Of a stretch of 64,000 bases of DNA, positions 1 to 12,620 are shown piece after piece. A program made the translations under genes and the position numbers. The notes beneath the pieces are model-generated. The model made no database searches. It saw only the letters and a list, made by a program, of their open reading frames with translations, and had not been told where the DNA came from. Source of the DNA: Lytechinus pictus (lineage: Eukaryota; Echinodermata; Echinoidea; Temnopleuroida; Toxopneustidae); the NCBI RefSeq assembly GCF_037042905.1, contig NC_087247.1, positions 39,221,920-39,285,919 on the forward strand, given 5' to 3'. The number at the start of each line of letters is the position of its first letter. The stretch's first letter is position 1.

Positions 1-3000
1 ATACATTTCAACTGTCCAATCTCCATTTTCTTCCTTTGGTTTAAAATGATACACAGTTTTGGACAACATTCGGTCTTCTTTATATTGAAAAATGCTCACG
101 TATTAATATACATGGTCATTCCAACAACTGTAATTCAGTAGTTTATGTCACAATTAAAACCATTAAAACAGTCATCACAAAAAAAAAAATCGTCATAGGC
201 CTTTTGCTGTCACCACAAAATATAGCCTTTGATGTATAGGATACCCCAAAATTGAATTTTCAGCTCAATATATTGCTATCATCCCCCCTCCCCAACTGCT
301 CGAACCTGATTTACACCACTGTATAAAAAAACAAACCGGAAATGGGAGTTTTTATCACTTTTAAGAAAAATAGTTTAATTACAATTTCTTGTTTTCACAC
401 AGAGAAATCGAGATATTCATAGTTAGTAATGTTGTATTTCCTAACTATAGGCCCAATGATTATTCAGCAGACAGCAGACATTCCTCTTGCATTTTTCGCC
501 ATCAAAACATACTTCATATCATCGTCAAAACAGAAGTACTTTTGTCACATGTATTTCAGTATAATGAAACACTAGTGTTATTGTTGGGCAATTGCAAAAG
601 TGACATACAATTCATGATTACAAAATACTACTATTTCTTCCTTAATTCTAAATAGTACTTTAATCTCAGAGAGTGGATTAGTATAATAATAATAATACAT
701 CATGTTACTCACAGCAGCCAAAACAATGATGAGTTTGATGACGAAAAAATAACATAATACTAAAAAGAACAGCAATATTAATACAGGTGAATTACTGTGA
801 AATGCCTTATTGCAAGAATCCAAGCCAAAATAAGATTAATATAAAAGGGACATACAACAAAATCTACAGAACAGACTATAATTGTAAATTGTAGATCGAT
901 CATACTTGAAAGGCCTCTAAAATAAATCCGAGAACATTTTTTTCATAAAAAAATCCATACTGATTTACACCCTTTATGAAAATTGTTATTTTTTTCAATT
1001 TCACAATGGCCAACTTGGAAAATTCCTTTTTCAGCCAATCTTAAGAATTGGATGAAAAGTAGAAAGTCACACTAATTTGTTTTTCTTAATATATATGAGA
1101 TCACGAAATCTCTAGTGGTAATTTGGTTGGTAGATTGTGATAAGCAGGGTCAAATCTCATGTTTTCAAAGAAATTAATTTAATCATTTGTTTGTGGTTCT
1201 CTAATTGGGAGGCTTAATCATTCCCCAAATAGTAAAAACATTGATTCAAGTCCTCCTTAAAACAATTGACAAAATAAGGTATATTAGTATTTTGGCAAAT
1301 TTAATAAAAATGAATGTGTAATTAATCAATAGTTGGAGAAATCCCAAGGTAACACTATTCCGGCAATATGAAATTTCCACATTTTAGTGGAAAATTACAC
1401 ATTCGTTAAAAAAACTTTTTTGTCTGATTTCATTATTTCATTATAATGTTATATCATAATAATATTATATATTAGGGTTGACTTCAGTCTCAATTTCAGT
1501 CACAACAATTAATAATTACTTTACTATCTATTACATTTATAGTATCATGGTAACTTTGCTCGGTAGCCAATCAAAATGAAGGTGCCAATACAATGGAAAA
1601 TTGCCATTTAACTGTCTTTTCATTCATACATTACAACAGGTCAAGTACTCAAAAGTTTATTAGGAAAAATACATTTCAGTTTCAGATCCACAGTAATATA
1701 GGGTATATCATCTTCTATGATGGCATACAGTAAATAATAGTGGAAGAAATCATGATCAATGCAAGATTTTTAGGAAAATTAAGGACATTTTTTTTCATTC
1801 GCTATGAAAGCTGTAAGGACAGAGGTGGTATATAGCTTTCACACTGGAAAGAATTTAATTAAAGCTTGCAATAGACTCAATAAATGAATAAAAGAAAGCC
1901 ACATGTGTACCTCTATCACATTAGCTGGATATGAATATGATTATTATAAATATAGTGAATTTGTTATTATGTCATAAATCCTTTTTGGCTCATATCTCGG
2001 TACATGCTAGTGCTACTTAAGTCATGTGCGGTTTTCTAAACAGCTTTATAAACATGCCACGGGTAACATATCTGCCAATTTATAGAAATCCATATCAAAG
2101 AGTTGTAACACGAATGGCAACATTTTCTGGAAGCAAAAATGGAATTTGCACTGGAATAGACATATTGCTTAATTTAGCAGAAAGAAAATGGCATCCAAAT
2201 CATTAACTGTCACTATTCTCTGTAGAGTGCCCTCTACAAACAGATACAGAATCTAATTAAACTAGTCAGTAGTGGAGTGTATTTAATTGCCTACAAGACA
2301 GGAAGGAGGTCGTAACTTGCTCTTCAACATTTTGAGATTGTAGTAAGTAATAGAATAATCAATAAATATTGTGACAACCAGAAAGCCTATTCACTAGATG
2401 AGACTGATGTCCGATAACTTAACCAGAAAAAATATGTCTATTTGCTCAAGATTTGATGAAACATATGCATCAAATAGCTAAAAAACTAATAATAATAAGT
2501 AATTGTGAAGGTTTATTATTCACAATATTGCCTGACATATAGCTTTCAATCAATTCATGAAATATTGCCTAAAAAGTTCTTAAAAATGCGGTCTTATCCA
2601 AACAACCTGTCTGGGCATACAACAACTGGGTATATTACATAATGTCTGACCGTAATAACACACATCTGAGTAATGAATAGATTTGCTTGGTAGGAAATGA
2701 TTAAAAATATAATTTTCTCGAACTCAATATTTGCCAACCACCAAAACAATGCAGCAAATTGATTTCAAATGATTTAAGTAGCTACTTTTGACAGTGATAC
2801 ATCATGACCAATAATTCAAGTAAAAAAACGAGTAAAAGTACCTCAAATCACAGAATCTTTACATCTGGGATTAAACAAATGACAATAAGACAAACACTAC
2901 ATTCTGCCAATGATAAACATTACAAAATGAGGCATAATACAGGTACATATAGTACTGAATGGTGAGCACAAAGCTTTCACTAGCCCTGTCCTCCATAAAA

Positions 3001-3786
3001 AGGAAAATGATAAGTGTAATTTCAATTCATACAATATTCCCTAATTGAGTATCCTTCAATGTACAGGGCGAAAAATCAAGGTATTTAGTTTAAATTTGAA
3101 CTATCAAGACAAAAGGTTACATTTCAATTATTTGTTTTTGTATACAATCAACACTTATTATAAGAAATAAATCTTCTGGTTTAGACTTTAACTGCTTACA
3201 TCCATCGATTGCTTCCATCAAAATTACCTGAGTATAACAGCAATTTTGTTTCAATAATACTGATACAAATTGAATTTCCATAATCAACTTTAGGTGTGCA
3301 CTTTATTAACTGGTGTGGATAATAGCTGGCAATGTAAATAAGCCTGCAAGGTATAAACTAAAATGCATATTACATGACTGACCTTTGTTATCACTCTGTA
3401 CATTTCCTTGTTCTTATGTTCTCTAGTTAATGTAGTCATAACAACTAAAAGGCATATCTTAAAGTTAATGACATTTCTTTTAGTTCTCATGCCAACATTT
3501 TTGGGATTTTTTTAATAGGATTTTGAGAAATTTCTTTTCTGACGTCATTTTAAATACATTTACTACAATTTTGACTCATTAATCTACTGACCTCTATATG
3601 CCCATACAGACATAAGTTTGTATTTTTTCCATTCAGTGAAAGCAGTTTTTATCATAACTGTTTAAACAAAATAAGAGGTAGTAATCATCTCATGGTTGAG
3701 TGATTATTGTCCTTTTACAAATTATCAAATAAAATGATTTTACTGTTATTTTGGCAAAAAATGACACTGCATCTTAAATACAAGTG
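1..3786. other. AT-rich non-coding stretch, no gene recognised
   Basis: No reading frame here resembles a known protein and none is longer than about 90 codons. The one structure I see is a weak hairpin of about 95 bp near 1312-1406, where gaatgtgtaatt on the left faces its complement on the right. Near 1555-1600 there is a short segment (gcc aatcaaaat with nearby tggtaacttt) reminiscent of the small MITE family found intact at 57710 and 41270, so it may be a decayed copy. Confidence 0.6.
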
Positions 3787-4095
3787 CCCATATTCTGAAG
3801 TCGGGTTTAACTTAGACCGTGGTCTAACTCTATGCGAAACTTATGTAATGCCAAACACATCAAAATTTTGTTTTCATTGAATGCTTCTCATGTTTACTGT
3901 GCTATTTCCTAATTATTAAATGATGAAGATAACTATCTTAATTATCCTTCCCAGTCAGTTAAGAATGATCTGAGAGTCAGATTAGCTGATATATTAAAAC
4001 CTCTACCATTAGGGAATTATGTCACAACTGGCTATCCATAGTTACAACACAACTTTAAACTAGAGTTTGATTTAAACCCAAGTTCAGAATATGGG
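3787..4095. mobile_element. MITE-like inverted-repeat element, 309 bp
   Basis: The left end reads cccatattctgaagtcgggt and the right end, in reverse complement, reads cccatattctgaacttgggt. The terminal inverted repeat extends about 30 bp with a few mismatches (both continue into a gggtttaa motif). There is no coding capacity inside. I could not find a convincing target-site duplication, so the superfamily is not assigned. A non-autonomous DNA transposon is the simplest reading. Confidence 0.7.
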
Positions 4096-5992
4096 TCAAG
4101 GAGTTGACAGGTCAATCACATTTTTCAAACATAGGTCAGTAAATGGGTGTCCAAATACTCCCGCCACCTAATCTTTGTCAGGTGATACCAGTAGGTAATT
4201 TATTATGCAATTATTAAAAAAGGGAAAGTTACTGATTTTCCCTGCATTTATAACTTAACTGTGGCAAGAATGGCGACTCACTGTCATGCATGTGTGTGTG
4301 TGTGTGTGTGTGGGGGGGGGGGGGGTCAATGATTATTTGAAATTATCAGGTACTGATTTCATTTAATACTGTTGCCATCAGTATTTCATCATCTCATGTA
4401 TAGCTGATGGTTCAACTTCAAAGAGGAAAGCATCTTTACAACTCACTAAATGACTTTTGTAAAAATAGGTACATAATACGAAACACTTAAATATTGATTA
4501 ATTTACATAATCTATATCAATACCTGAGCTATGTCCATTAGAAACCATTTATCACACGAGGCCTGTTTCTATCCCCTTACAAGTACTTCTAAGGTCCCAC
4601 AGCCCTATAAGGGATAAAAATAGTACATGCATAGCATGCAACAATCAAACATTCACTTTGTTTTAAGGACGTTCCACAGTTTAAATGAAATCCATGTTAT
4701 TTTGCACAGAAATACTTCAGCACCTGAATATTTCATATACGCAAAAAAATAACATGGGTTCCTGTGCTTGATTTTTTACTATTGAGCTTTGAAGTTCATC
4801 CAATTGGAGGTTTTCGAGAATTGTGCATTCAAAAGAATTTGGCATTTTTAGACCCTAGATCATTTCGTTGAGGTTAAACCTCTATTACCAAGTCAAAATC
4901 AATGTAAGTTTCATCAAATTTTACAGTATAGTTAAGAATTGTATACTGGAGATAGAAAATTTATTCACATTGCTATTCGTTTTTGTGCCTTTAAGGCTGG
5001 CAGCACTTCCATTTCTCTAACATGGTGTGAAAGATGACAAAAACATAATCTCAAAAAGTTGAAATTTTTATTACAAATCTGAGAAGTACAATAAATGCTG
5101 CAGTTTATTCAAAATCTGTCTCATTTTCACAAAAATTTGCAAGCTTGTAGAGAAAGGTGTACTTAATCAGTATAAACATTAAAAAAATGGGGGTTTATGT
5201 GCTTGTTTTCAAACTATCAGCATTTTTGTTTGAGCTAGGGTGCTATTCAAAATGCGCCAAAGGCTCTGTATCTATGAGAGGAAAAATTCCAAACCACTCT
5301 ACCATTTATTCGAACTCAAGGTCATAGTTGTAATACTTTGCAGCAATTCAGAGTAAAGTATTCGGAAATTGTAGTAGTATTATAAAAAAACAAAGGTTCA
5401 TTGATTATTTTCAGCTAATTAGCTTTATAAAATAACATATCAGACCTATAGTTAGAATGCAGATCATGTGAAAAATCAGCTGATATCTATAGCTGATCAA
5501 TCACCTGTTCATCCATTGTGACGTCAATGCGCATAGGGTAAAATATGTGCAGATCATGATGCGCACACACATAGTTGAGGAACGTCCTGAAGTTACTATT
5601 TCCCATTGTCCAATTATTATTTCATAAGGAGAAATCTGCTGAGATGTACAACACTGGACCAAGGCAAGTATAAAAAATTTGCCAAAACAAATTAAATAAC
5701 ATGTCCTATCACCTTTCATCAAGAAATAAATCAACCAGGATCTTAAAATGGTGAATTTTATGTAAATTTTGCAGTAGAGTGGTACACATATCAAAATGAA
5801 AAATACAAATTTTTATATCAAAAGTGATTCTGACAAGAGTTGCTATAATGAACTCGTTCATAAAAAAAGGTGTGTGTTTGACACAGTAAAGGGCACATAA
5901 TGAAGTCTTGAAGTACAACCTAGTGCATTATCAATTGTAGTTAGTAGGTTAAATGTTGTTTATATAAAAAAGAAGCTCTGATCAATCTGTTG
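4096..5992. other. Non-coding region downstream of the sulfotransferase gene; contains a GT/G microsatellite
   Basis: A (GT)n run followed by a G homopolymer lies at about 4289-4325. The remainder is AT-rich, and the part nearest 5992 is presumably the 3' untranslated region of the minus-strand sulfotransferase. Several AATAAA-like hexamers occur on the minus strand (for example opposite 5305-5310 and near 5104), but I cannot tell which, if any, is the real polyadenylation signal. The segment starting near 4667 (ttaaggacgttccacag) looks like the edge of a dispersed repeat. Confidence 0.5.
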
Positions 5993-6958
5993 CTACCGTA
6001 CATCAAGCACATCATCCACAGTGGCATGGTAATCAAACATAAGAAAATCAATCAAGTAGCGATTATATAGATTTGTAATGTCATCATGTGGTAGAGTTGT
6101 GAAGTACTTTTGTATAAGGTAAGGATCAGAACTGTTGGTTGGTGAACTACCTTCCGCTGATGGAAATTTTACGACTTTATCTGCCCCACTGATTTTCAAG
6201 ATATACCGTGCATCGTCCTCAAGTGTTTCGATCTTACCTATAACATCATAATTTATCATGCACGGAAGGCAACTTATATGTAAATCCCTCCAATGCTTAT
6301 TGCCATTCTTTTGTCCTTGTGGGGTGTAGATAAACTTGACAAATTCACCAAATGAAAGGTCGTATTTGCTCGAGTTAAAATTTTCCCTTGAAGCGCGCGC
6401 CTTCTCAGCATCCTCACGGAATATGCTAATAATCTTGGTACCAATTCTCTTTTGCCACTTTCCTGCCCGAGTGAAGGTACTATCTGGTGCGAGTTTGTTC
6501 CGGTACGCCGACAAAACACGGGAAAATGGGTGTCTGGCAAACATGAATTTTGTGTAAGTCTTAAGGATGTGTCTTCGTTCTTCTTCAGGGTAGGACTGTA
6601 AAGATTTGAGACTCTTAGCCCCCTGACGATTGGTGAAAAACTGTGGAATGCTTTCTGTTGAGTTGTACTGACCACTCAGTACTAAGAACACTTTCTTCCA
6701 ATTAGTACAAGCAACCTTCTGAACATAGCAGTACATTAGCTTATGTTTGTCATCAACAAGGATATTCCAAGGTGGATGTTTTGCCATGTCTGCCTCAGGA
6801 TTTGGGTGATATTTCTTACAAACTCGCTTCACGTTAAACTGACGACGTTTCTGAATCTCTCTCTGTGCATTCATGAAAGCCACATCGTTTGAGTAAGAAC
6901 TTTTCAGAAATCTGCTGGAGTTCCAGCTTGCTTCTTCCCTCGATGATCCAATGTCCAC
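5993..6958 (-). CDS. Carbohydrate sulfotransferase, last coding exon (catalytic domain)
   Basis: This exon encodes 321 residues plus a TAG stop and carries the whole catalytic domain of a Golgi carbohydrate sulfotransferase of the Sulfotransfer_2 (HNK-1ST / chondroitin-dermatan 4-O-sulfotransferase) type. Such enzymes move sulfate from PAPS onto a hydroxyl of a glycan. Visible motifs: the 5'-phosphosulfate-binding loop VQKVACTNWKK (about residues 148-158 of the three-exon protein), the 3'-phosphate-binding motif ARHPFSRVLSAYRNK (about 210-224), and the family's C-terminal Y-x-x-D-F-x-x-F-x-Y pattern (RYLIDFLMFDY). NxS/T sequons occur in the stem and domain (for example SWNSS, QYNST, FNSSK). 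The 5' edge is set by an acceptor, a pyrimidine-containing tract ending gtcaaattgcag at 6961-6959. The open frame extends upstream to 7006, but those 16 codons are intron. The acceptor is phase 0. I cannot choose between CHST8/9/10/11/12/14-like orthologues or the acceptor sugar. Confidence 0.93.
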   Translation of the reverse strand: MDIGSSREEASWNSSRFLKSSYSNDVAFMNAQREIQKRRQFNVKRVCKKYHPNPEADMAKHPPWNILVDDKHKLMYCYVQKVACTNWKKVFLVLSGQYNSTESIPQFFTNRQGAKSLKSLQSYPEEERRHILKTYTKFMFARHPFSRVLSAYRNKLAPDSTFTRAGKWQKRIGTKIISIFREDAEKARASRENFNSSKYDLSFGEFVKFIYTPQGQKNGNKHWRDLHISCLPCMINYDVIGKIETLEDDARYILKISGADKVVKFPSAEGSSPTNSSDPYLIQKYFTTLPHDDITNLYNRYLIDFLMFDYHATVDDVLDVR

Positions 6959-7561
6959 CTGCAATTTGACAAATAAAAAATGCATTTTGATATATCCACT
7001 AAACACAGAAGGTTTAATCCTAAATGTAATTGTACTATGCTATATCAAAGTTTACAATTAATAATAGTAAATATCAATTCTTTTGATTAAACAAAATAAT
7101 TATCCACTTAGCAGGGGCCGCGGAACTGGGGGGGGCTGGGGGGCTTCAGCCCCCCCACTTTTTTCCAAAACCGTGTACAAAAACGTAAAAATGACCATAT
7201 GATTGTGATTTTTAGCATGGTCAGCCCCCCCCCCCACTTTCAAAACCGTTCCGCGGCCCCTGCTTAGTAATATTGATGACGGTCAATGATATTTTTCTAA
7301 GATCCCAAAGTAAAATATCAGCTACACAGTAACATCAATGTTGATATCTTGAAGATGAAAAAGATCGTTCAAACACAGGACAATGAGTAAAACAAATCTG
7401 GTTATTTTGCTCATTAAAAATATAGGCAGCACAAAATGGCAACTAAATACAGGCAATTGAAGTAAAATATACTTGTGAAAATTAACAAATTGTGGAAGTA
7501 TGAGTCATTTTATTAATGAATGTCACTTGTGTCAGCAAGAAGATTGGATTTGATGTCTTAC
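6959..7561 (-). other. Intron 2 of the sulfotransferase gene
   Basis: A 603-nt intron in the minus-strand gene, bounded by a strong donor (cat|gtaaga at 7562/7561) and the acceptor cag at 6961-6959. It contains the 153-bp MITE at 7111-7263. Nothing else is recognisable inside. Confidence 0.75.
7111..7263. mobile_element. Short palindromic MITE with TTA target duplication
   Basis: The ends are perfect inverted copies of gcaggggccgcggaac, and the interior contains opposed G-run/C-run segments so that most of the element can fold on itself. TTA directly precedes (7108-7110) and follows (7264-7266) the element. A 3-bp TTA/TWA duplication is the hallmark of PIF/Harbinger insertion, so a Harbinger-derived MITE is likely. 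It sits inside intron 2 of the sulfotransferase gene. Confidence 0.8.
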
Positions 7562-7644
7562 ATGTACAGCTAATGATTCATTCTCATGTTCTCGTCCTTT
7601 ATTTGTTGTATGGGATGAAAAGACTCCTTCAGGGTGTATCCGAT
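7562..7644 (-). CDS. Carbohydrate sulfotransferase, middle coding exon (83 nt, stem region)
   Basis: This short exon is inferred from splice signals and reading phase. On the minus strand a long pyrimidine-rich tract ending ctctccaaaatag precedes 7644, and cat|gtaaga follows 7562. Its 83 nt supply exactly the two extra bases needed to join the phase-1 end of the upstream exon to the phase-0 start of the catalytic exon. The translation across the junctions gives a hydrophilic linker (IHPEGVFSSHTTNKGREHEN...), as expected for the luminal stem of a type II Golgi enzyme. An alternative is that another, unseen exon is used. RNA data would decide. Confidence 0.7.
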
Positions 7645-7997
7645 CTATTTTGGAGAGATAAACATGTAGAGAAAGATTGGAGTGGAGGATATAGTCACAA
7701 ACAAACTTTGGAATTGGTATTTCAAGAATATACTTTCTCAGAAAAAACAGAACAAAGGTCAACAATTATTGAACAAATGAATCAAAGTAAGTATACAAAG
7801 ATTATTGTCTTAATTAATTTCATAAATAAATCTTGATACTAGCCTCTAAATACATGGACTCATTTTAAACAGATCAGTGGTAGCAAATAGAAGCCTAGCT
7901 CTCACTTGATATTGGATGCAAAATTATGCCATTCTGAGATGGATAATGTGAGGAAGCAAGCCAACCAAGCTTCACAAAAAATTTACCATGAAGATCT

Positions 7998-9869
7998 TCT
8001 ATACACAACCAAAAAAGTAATTCCCCCTAAATCAAACTGCTGTAACTTTTGAACGGAATAAATGTGAGATATAATATTTGTAGGTGGTTTTCTTCACTTA
8101 TCACAAAACTCCTAGCGAAAAATGAGATTGATCGGTTGAGTCATGTATGAGTAATCGAATTAAAAATTATCATTTTTGAAAGTCATAAGAGTCGTTTTTC
8201 AGATTGTGGACGAAGGTTGTTTTTTGGTGAATTTTATGGTGCTAATGCTGTTTTAGTATCCATCATTAAGCCACTCCACACAAAATTTTGATATGTATGT
8301 TCATGGTTTAGTGAGCACAATTTGATTTTGTGGCATATCATCCCAGCGGTTGATGGTATTATCCTCTATAGTTTACAAATAACTTTTTAAAATTGGAAAA
8401 TGTTAGTGGCTCCCCTCCCCCAATTTCTCGCCCCCTCCCATTTTCAAATTCTGGATCCACCACTGATTTGTCCATGAATTCAACTGATCCTGAGAGATTG
8501 TCAGAAAAAGAATGCATTCATGCAATATAAAGAGTATTCATTCCTAGGTTTTCAAATGTGCTCGCTCAACCATGAAAGTGTAAAAAAGTTCGGAAAGTGT
8601 GTGGTGGTTAAATGATGATGATAAACACAACAGCAATTAAGTCACATTTGAAACTGATTTGCCCCCATTATTCACATTTATAGCCCCTCAAAATGAGTCT
8701 GTGACATTAAAAATGCCACTTTTCTCCCTTTGATGCATGCTCACTCATCCATAAATAAACAAACCAATTTCATTTTTGCACAGAATTCTGCCCACAGGTT
8801 GATGAACATTACTGCCAAATGATATTGCTAAAGACACTTTTGTAAAAAGCAAGGGGTTACTTATTCTTAAACATAATGCACCCATAGTGTACACAATGTC
8901 TATAGAAGAGGAAATCAAAATTTTAACAAAAGTGAAATGATGGTTTGTTTCGTTTGTTTGTTACTTCTGCTAACAGTTTTTTCATGAAACTTCCAACATG
9001 GCTTGACACTATGCAAAAGTCGCGCACACTAAAATAATCATACGATACGGCATAGAGTGGGGCCAAGGCCTTGAACTTTCTTCTCATGTGCATAATTTTC
9101 GAATATCATGGGCTCACTGAAGCATTAGCATTCAGGATTTTCATAAAAATAAAATCAAATGAACTATGCAAGAAGGTTTGTGACAGATATCCAAAGTTAG
9201 AAATTACAGTTTTTCAAATTAAGTAAAAAGAGCTATTCTCATTCCACATGTTCATTCAAGCGTGAATGTTTAATTAAACGCCGTTGAATCATTGGAGCAT
9301 GTTAATTGGTCCTGAACATAATGGAAAAAAAAGGTTTACAGGAAAATTTCAGTTCCCAAAATGAAACAATACTTGCCTGTACTTGAAAATCATATTTTTT
9401 TCTTTGAATGTTCATTGAACCGTGAAATAATGAATATTGTTGAAGATACTCTTCCTAAAAATAACTGTCATCACATTCGATCAGTTTTATCGATAGAAAT
9501 GTGTAAAAAAAAATCAATTATAGCAAATTTTGACTTGTTTATTCAACCGTGAAATTTCGCAAAAAGGTTGTATCTTCTTTTAAAAAGAACCTTTTACAAG
9601 CCTTCTGACGATTTTCATGATGAGAATGTGGAATTTGTTCCAATAAAATGGAATCAAAGTCATAATATTTGGCTTGTGACTTTTAAAAAGTGGCAATTTT
9701 ACCTTCTGGCCATGCTCACTGAAGCATGACATAAAATACCTCCGTAACATTCACTCAGAAGGAAGCTTATAAAATTACCTAGACGCTCATGTAAAAATAT
9801 ATTAAAACTCGCAGTGGTTTGGAAATTATGGATGTTTGTTTAAGGGGGGACTTTTTTGTTGTGTATAGA
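7998..9869. mobile_element. Non-autonomous TIR element with diverged internal tandem units, 1.87 kb
   Basis: The left end tctatacacaaccaaaaaag and the right end (reverse complement tctatacacaacaaaaaagt) form an imperfect terminal inverted repeat of about 30 bp that continues into a C-run and taaa. The interior lacks a transposase-like frame. A motif close to catgctcactgaaccgtgaa recurs in varied form near 8127, 8297 (inverted), 8558, 8738, 9103, 9246, 9407, 9533 and 9710. The interior is therefore a chain of old units of about 130-190 bp. I see no clear target duplication, so the superfamily is unassigned. Confidence 0.65.
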
Positions 9870-10557
9870 ATAGACTAGATCTGGTGCATGCATCTTCCAA
9901 TTGGATGCAAATCCTATTATTTTACTTTAATTTCCTCCTTTTTTCCCCTTTCTCACTTTTTGCCCACACCCCCTCTTAATGCAACCCAGGGCACTTGCCC
10001 CCCTGCCACATTGATACACCACCGCAAATACCCCTTTCAAACTTAGGCTGGGGGATAATTAATCAAAAGCAGCCCTTTACTCTATACTACCTTTATATCA
10101 TTAGAAATTTGATAATTATTAGAAAATAACCAATATAATTAGAAAAAACAGAAACAGAGTCAGTAAAGCAGAAAAAAGTAGACAGGAGATAACTAAAATC
10201 ATAAATGTTCTGAGCTCTAGTCATATAATTCAAATATTTTTGTTCAAAAGATTGCCAAAGTTATTTATCCAGATTTGCTTTTGAAATTGTGAAATTTGTG
10301 TGAATTCAGTGTACAACTCGTGTCTGTATGCTAAATCTTCTAGTATAATTGCATTTACAACTAAGTAATTGCATAAATGAATAAATCATTATTTTTATTA
10401 CATAGTCTTAGAACCTTTTCCATGCCTTTCTTCCATTGTGTAAATTGTATGTGCCCTTTAAATTTAGATTGATATCAGGAAACATAATTAAATGTCAGAT
10501 TGAATCACTCAAACATGCTGGTGCTAATGTATCAAGTTGGTAACGTGTGTTCGATCT

Positions 10558-10595
10558 CTCCCTCTCCCCCCCCCCCCCTCTCTCTCTCTCTCTGC
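10558..10595. repeat. C homopolymer plus CT microsatellite
   Basis: A run of C directly followed by (CT)n. Simple low-complexity DNA in the sulfotransferase intron. Confidence 0.9.
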
Positions 10596-10780
10596 GTGTG
10601 CTTCCCCTCTCATTTCAATCTGATATCACTCGGAATATATTCCTAATTTCAGTGTCTGGTGCGTGTTGTTCATTAGCAGATCTTAATCTACTTGATTGAA
10701 AATAGAAAGTGCATGGCTATATGAAGCATACAAACTGAGTTGGGAAGAGATAGATTTGTTCTAATAAGTCTTTTCCATTC

Positions 10781-11075
10781 AATTAATAATAATAATAACA
10801 TAGGGTATTCATATTGCGCACATATCCACCTTGTTAGGTGCTCAAGGCGCTCCTCCTATATTACCCGGCTAAGCTAGGCGTTCATAGCGCACACAGCTTT
10901 TTAAGGAATTACTTCCTACCGGTACCCATTTACCTCACCTGGGTTGAGTGCAGCACACTGTGGATCAGTTTCTTGCTGAAGGAAATTACGCCATGGCTGG
11001 GATTCGAACCCACGACCCTCTGTTTCAAAGTCCGAAGACTAATCCACTGGGCCACAACGCTCCACAACGCTCCAC
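10781..11075 (-). mobile_element. tRNA-derived SINE
   Basis: Read on the minus strand, the head (about 11074-11000) has the split RNA polymerase III promoter of a tRNA: an A box tggcccagtgg (11054-11044) and a perfect B box ggttcgaatcc (11010-11000). A tRNA-unrelated body follows, then a 3' tail with gcgccttgagcac and an (ATT)n run at 10781-10800. The tail recurs in a second fragment at 29081-29165, which suggests a family mobilised by a LINE recognising that tail. The two short open frames through it are chance frames. The tRNA species is not identifiable by eye. Confidence 0.85.
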
Positions 11076-11169
11076 AATTAAATATTGTTTTCCAAAGGAA
11101 AATAACAAAGAAAAAGGAAACTGTAATTCAAATCGAAGAAAATGAAAGACTACTTTCAAATATATCAAA

Positions 11170-12008
11170 GTGGAATGCCCCCGGCAGTCTCGCCTGTATC
11201 ATGCAATTAAATATAGCAGCAGTGTAGATTTTGTGAAATTGAAATACCAAACCCCTTATATCTGAATTTCATGAAATATGAAAATAAATAAGATGAATAT
11301 ATTTCTCTTTAAACTAAAAGAAAATATCATAATCAAACCAAATGACCTTAAATGACCTTCAGCTTTGAATTTGTAACCTTCATTCCTTCCATCTCATTTG
11401 TGATATCTGATGACCATCTTGCACAAGTTGTATTCAACCCGTTTAAATAATTTTTAATTAATGAAAAAAAATGTAATTTTTCATCACAGATGATTAATCT
11501 GTGATGGCCTTTGACCACGACCCAGTGACATGAAATTATTCTTATTGAATTGAGTTGCTGTTATCCAAAAACAGATTCATAAAATATGGACTTAAAATTT
11601 TGAAATTATCATGAAAATCTAAATCTTAACCATTGGGTAATTGAATTTGATACTACAAAATGGTCAAAGTTTACTGTTAAGGGACCCAAAGTGACCTTTG
11701 ACATTGGTCTATTGACCTGATATTACATTTATTATTACAAAATCTGAACATTTGGTTAAGCTTTTGACATAGCAGGGTTAAAGTAAATCTACCTAAAATG
11801 ACCTCTGACCTTCATTGCATCACCTAAATATCAGACCAAAATATATATGACACTTGATTACTATTCTGGTTAATTTTGCTTGTTAATTATACTTTGAAAT
11901 TTAAGATGGCATTTCAAAAACCTATAACCATGGTAAAAAAAAAACCCGAACAACCTGACGTTGAAAAAGCAGTGCCTGGCCTATATGTCTCGCTCCTGCC
12001 AGGCGAAT
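11170..12008. repeat. Family A repeat, diverged copy
   Basis: Opens with gtggaatgcccccggcagtc and closes with a tctcgctcctgccaggcga-type end, the same two ends as the cleaner copies at 12621, 18859 and 31079. Inside are degraded aatgacctttgacctt blocks (about 11345, 11690, 11800). Divergence from the other copies suggests this is the oldest of the four. Confidence 0.7.
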
Positions 12009-12620
12009 CAAAATGAAAAAGCGTGGTAATAAACCCAACCCTACTAAAAAGGGGTTTGCTAAAATCCAATTCATCAATATGAAAAAAAAATACTGATCAA
12101 GGGTACTTTGGAATGCATAACATGCATTGAAGTCAGATATTTTTTTCTTGAATAAGTACGTCATACTGCGAACTGAACTGGTAAAAAAGCTTGCATTTTG
12201 GGGAAGAAGATGATTATTTCACAAGTATAATTATACAGAGTCGGCATTCAGGGATTGCAATACCTTACTTTTTGAGTGAGATTAGAGTATTCACTTGAAA
12301 AAGAAATCCTTATTTCAACAGTCGATATACATGCACTTTAATTTCCCATAGTGGATTGGATCCAGCGCTTCTGTTAATATATACTAACTGTCATAAATCG
12401 AGAGCCAAATGCACAGGAATGGCCAATACGCAGACAAAAAATAATTGAATTTTCTACAAAGTCATGTTCTATATAGGTAATCTTAATTTGCATACTTGGA
12501 ATTACAACTAAATCAAAATCTGCATATTCAGATAATTCTTTAATAATAATTATTATAATTACCCTCCTAACTTAAAAAACACATTTTGAGTTTGTCGCCA
12601 ACACACATAATATAGAACAA

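Noticed and set aside
6274..6675. 133-codon minus-strand frame and a 73-codon plus-strand frame at 6336
   Set aside because: Out-of-frame or antisense shadows of the sulfotransferase catalytic exon.
6959..7006. Upstream extension of the sulfotransferase open frame to a methionine at 7006
   Set aside because: A convincing splice acceptor at 6961-6959 and the frame-matched upstream exons show these codons are intronic.
10838..11227. 129-codon plus-strand frame
   Set aside because: Lies across a tRNA-derived SINE in antisense orientation.
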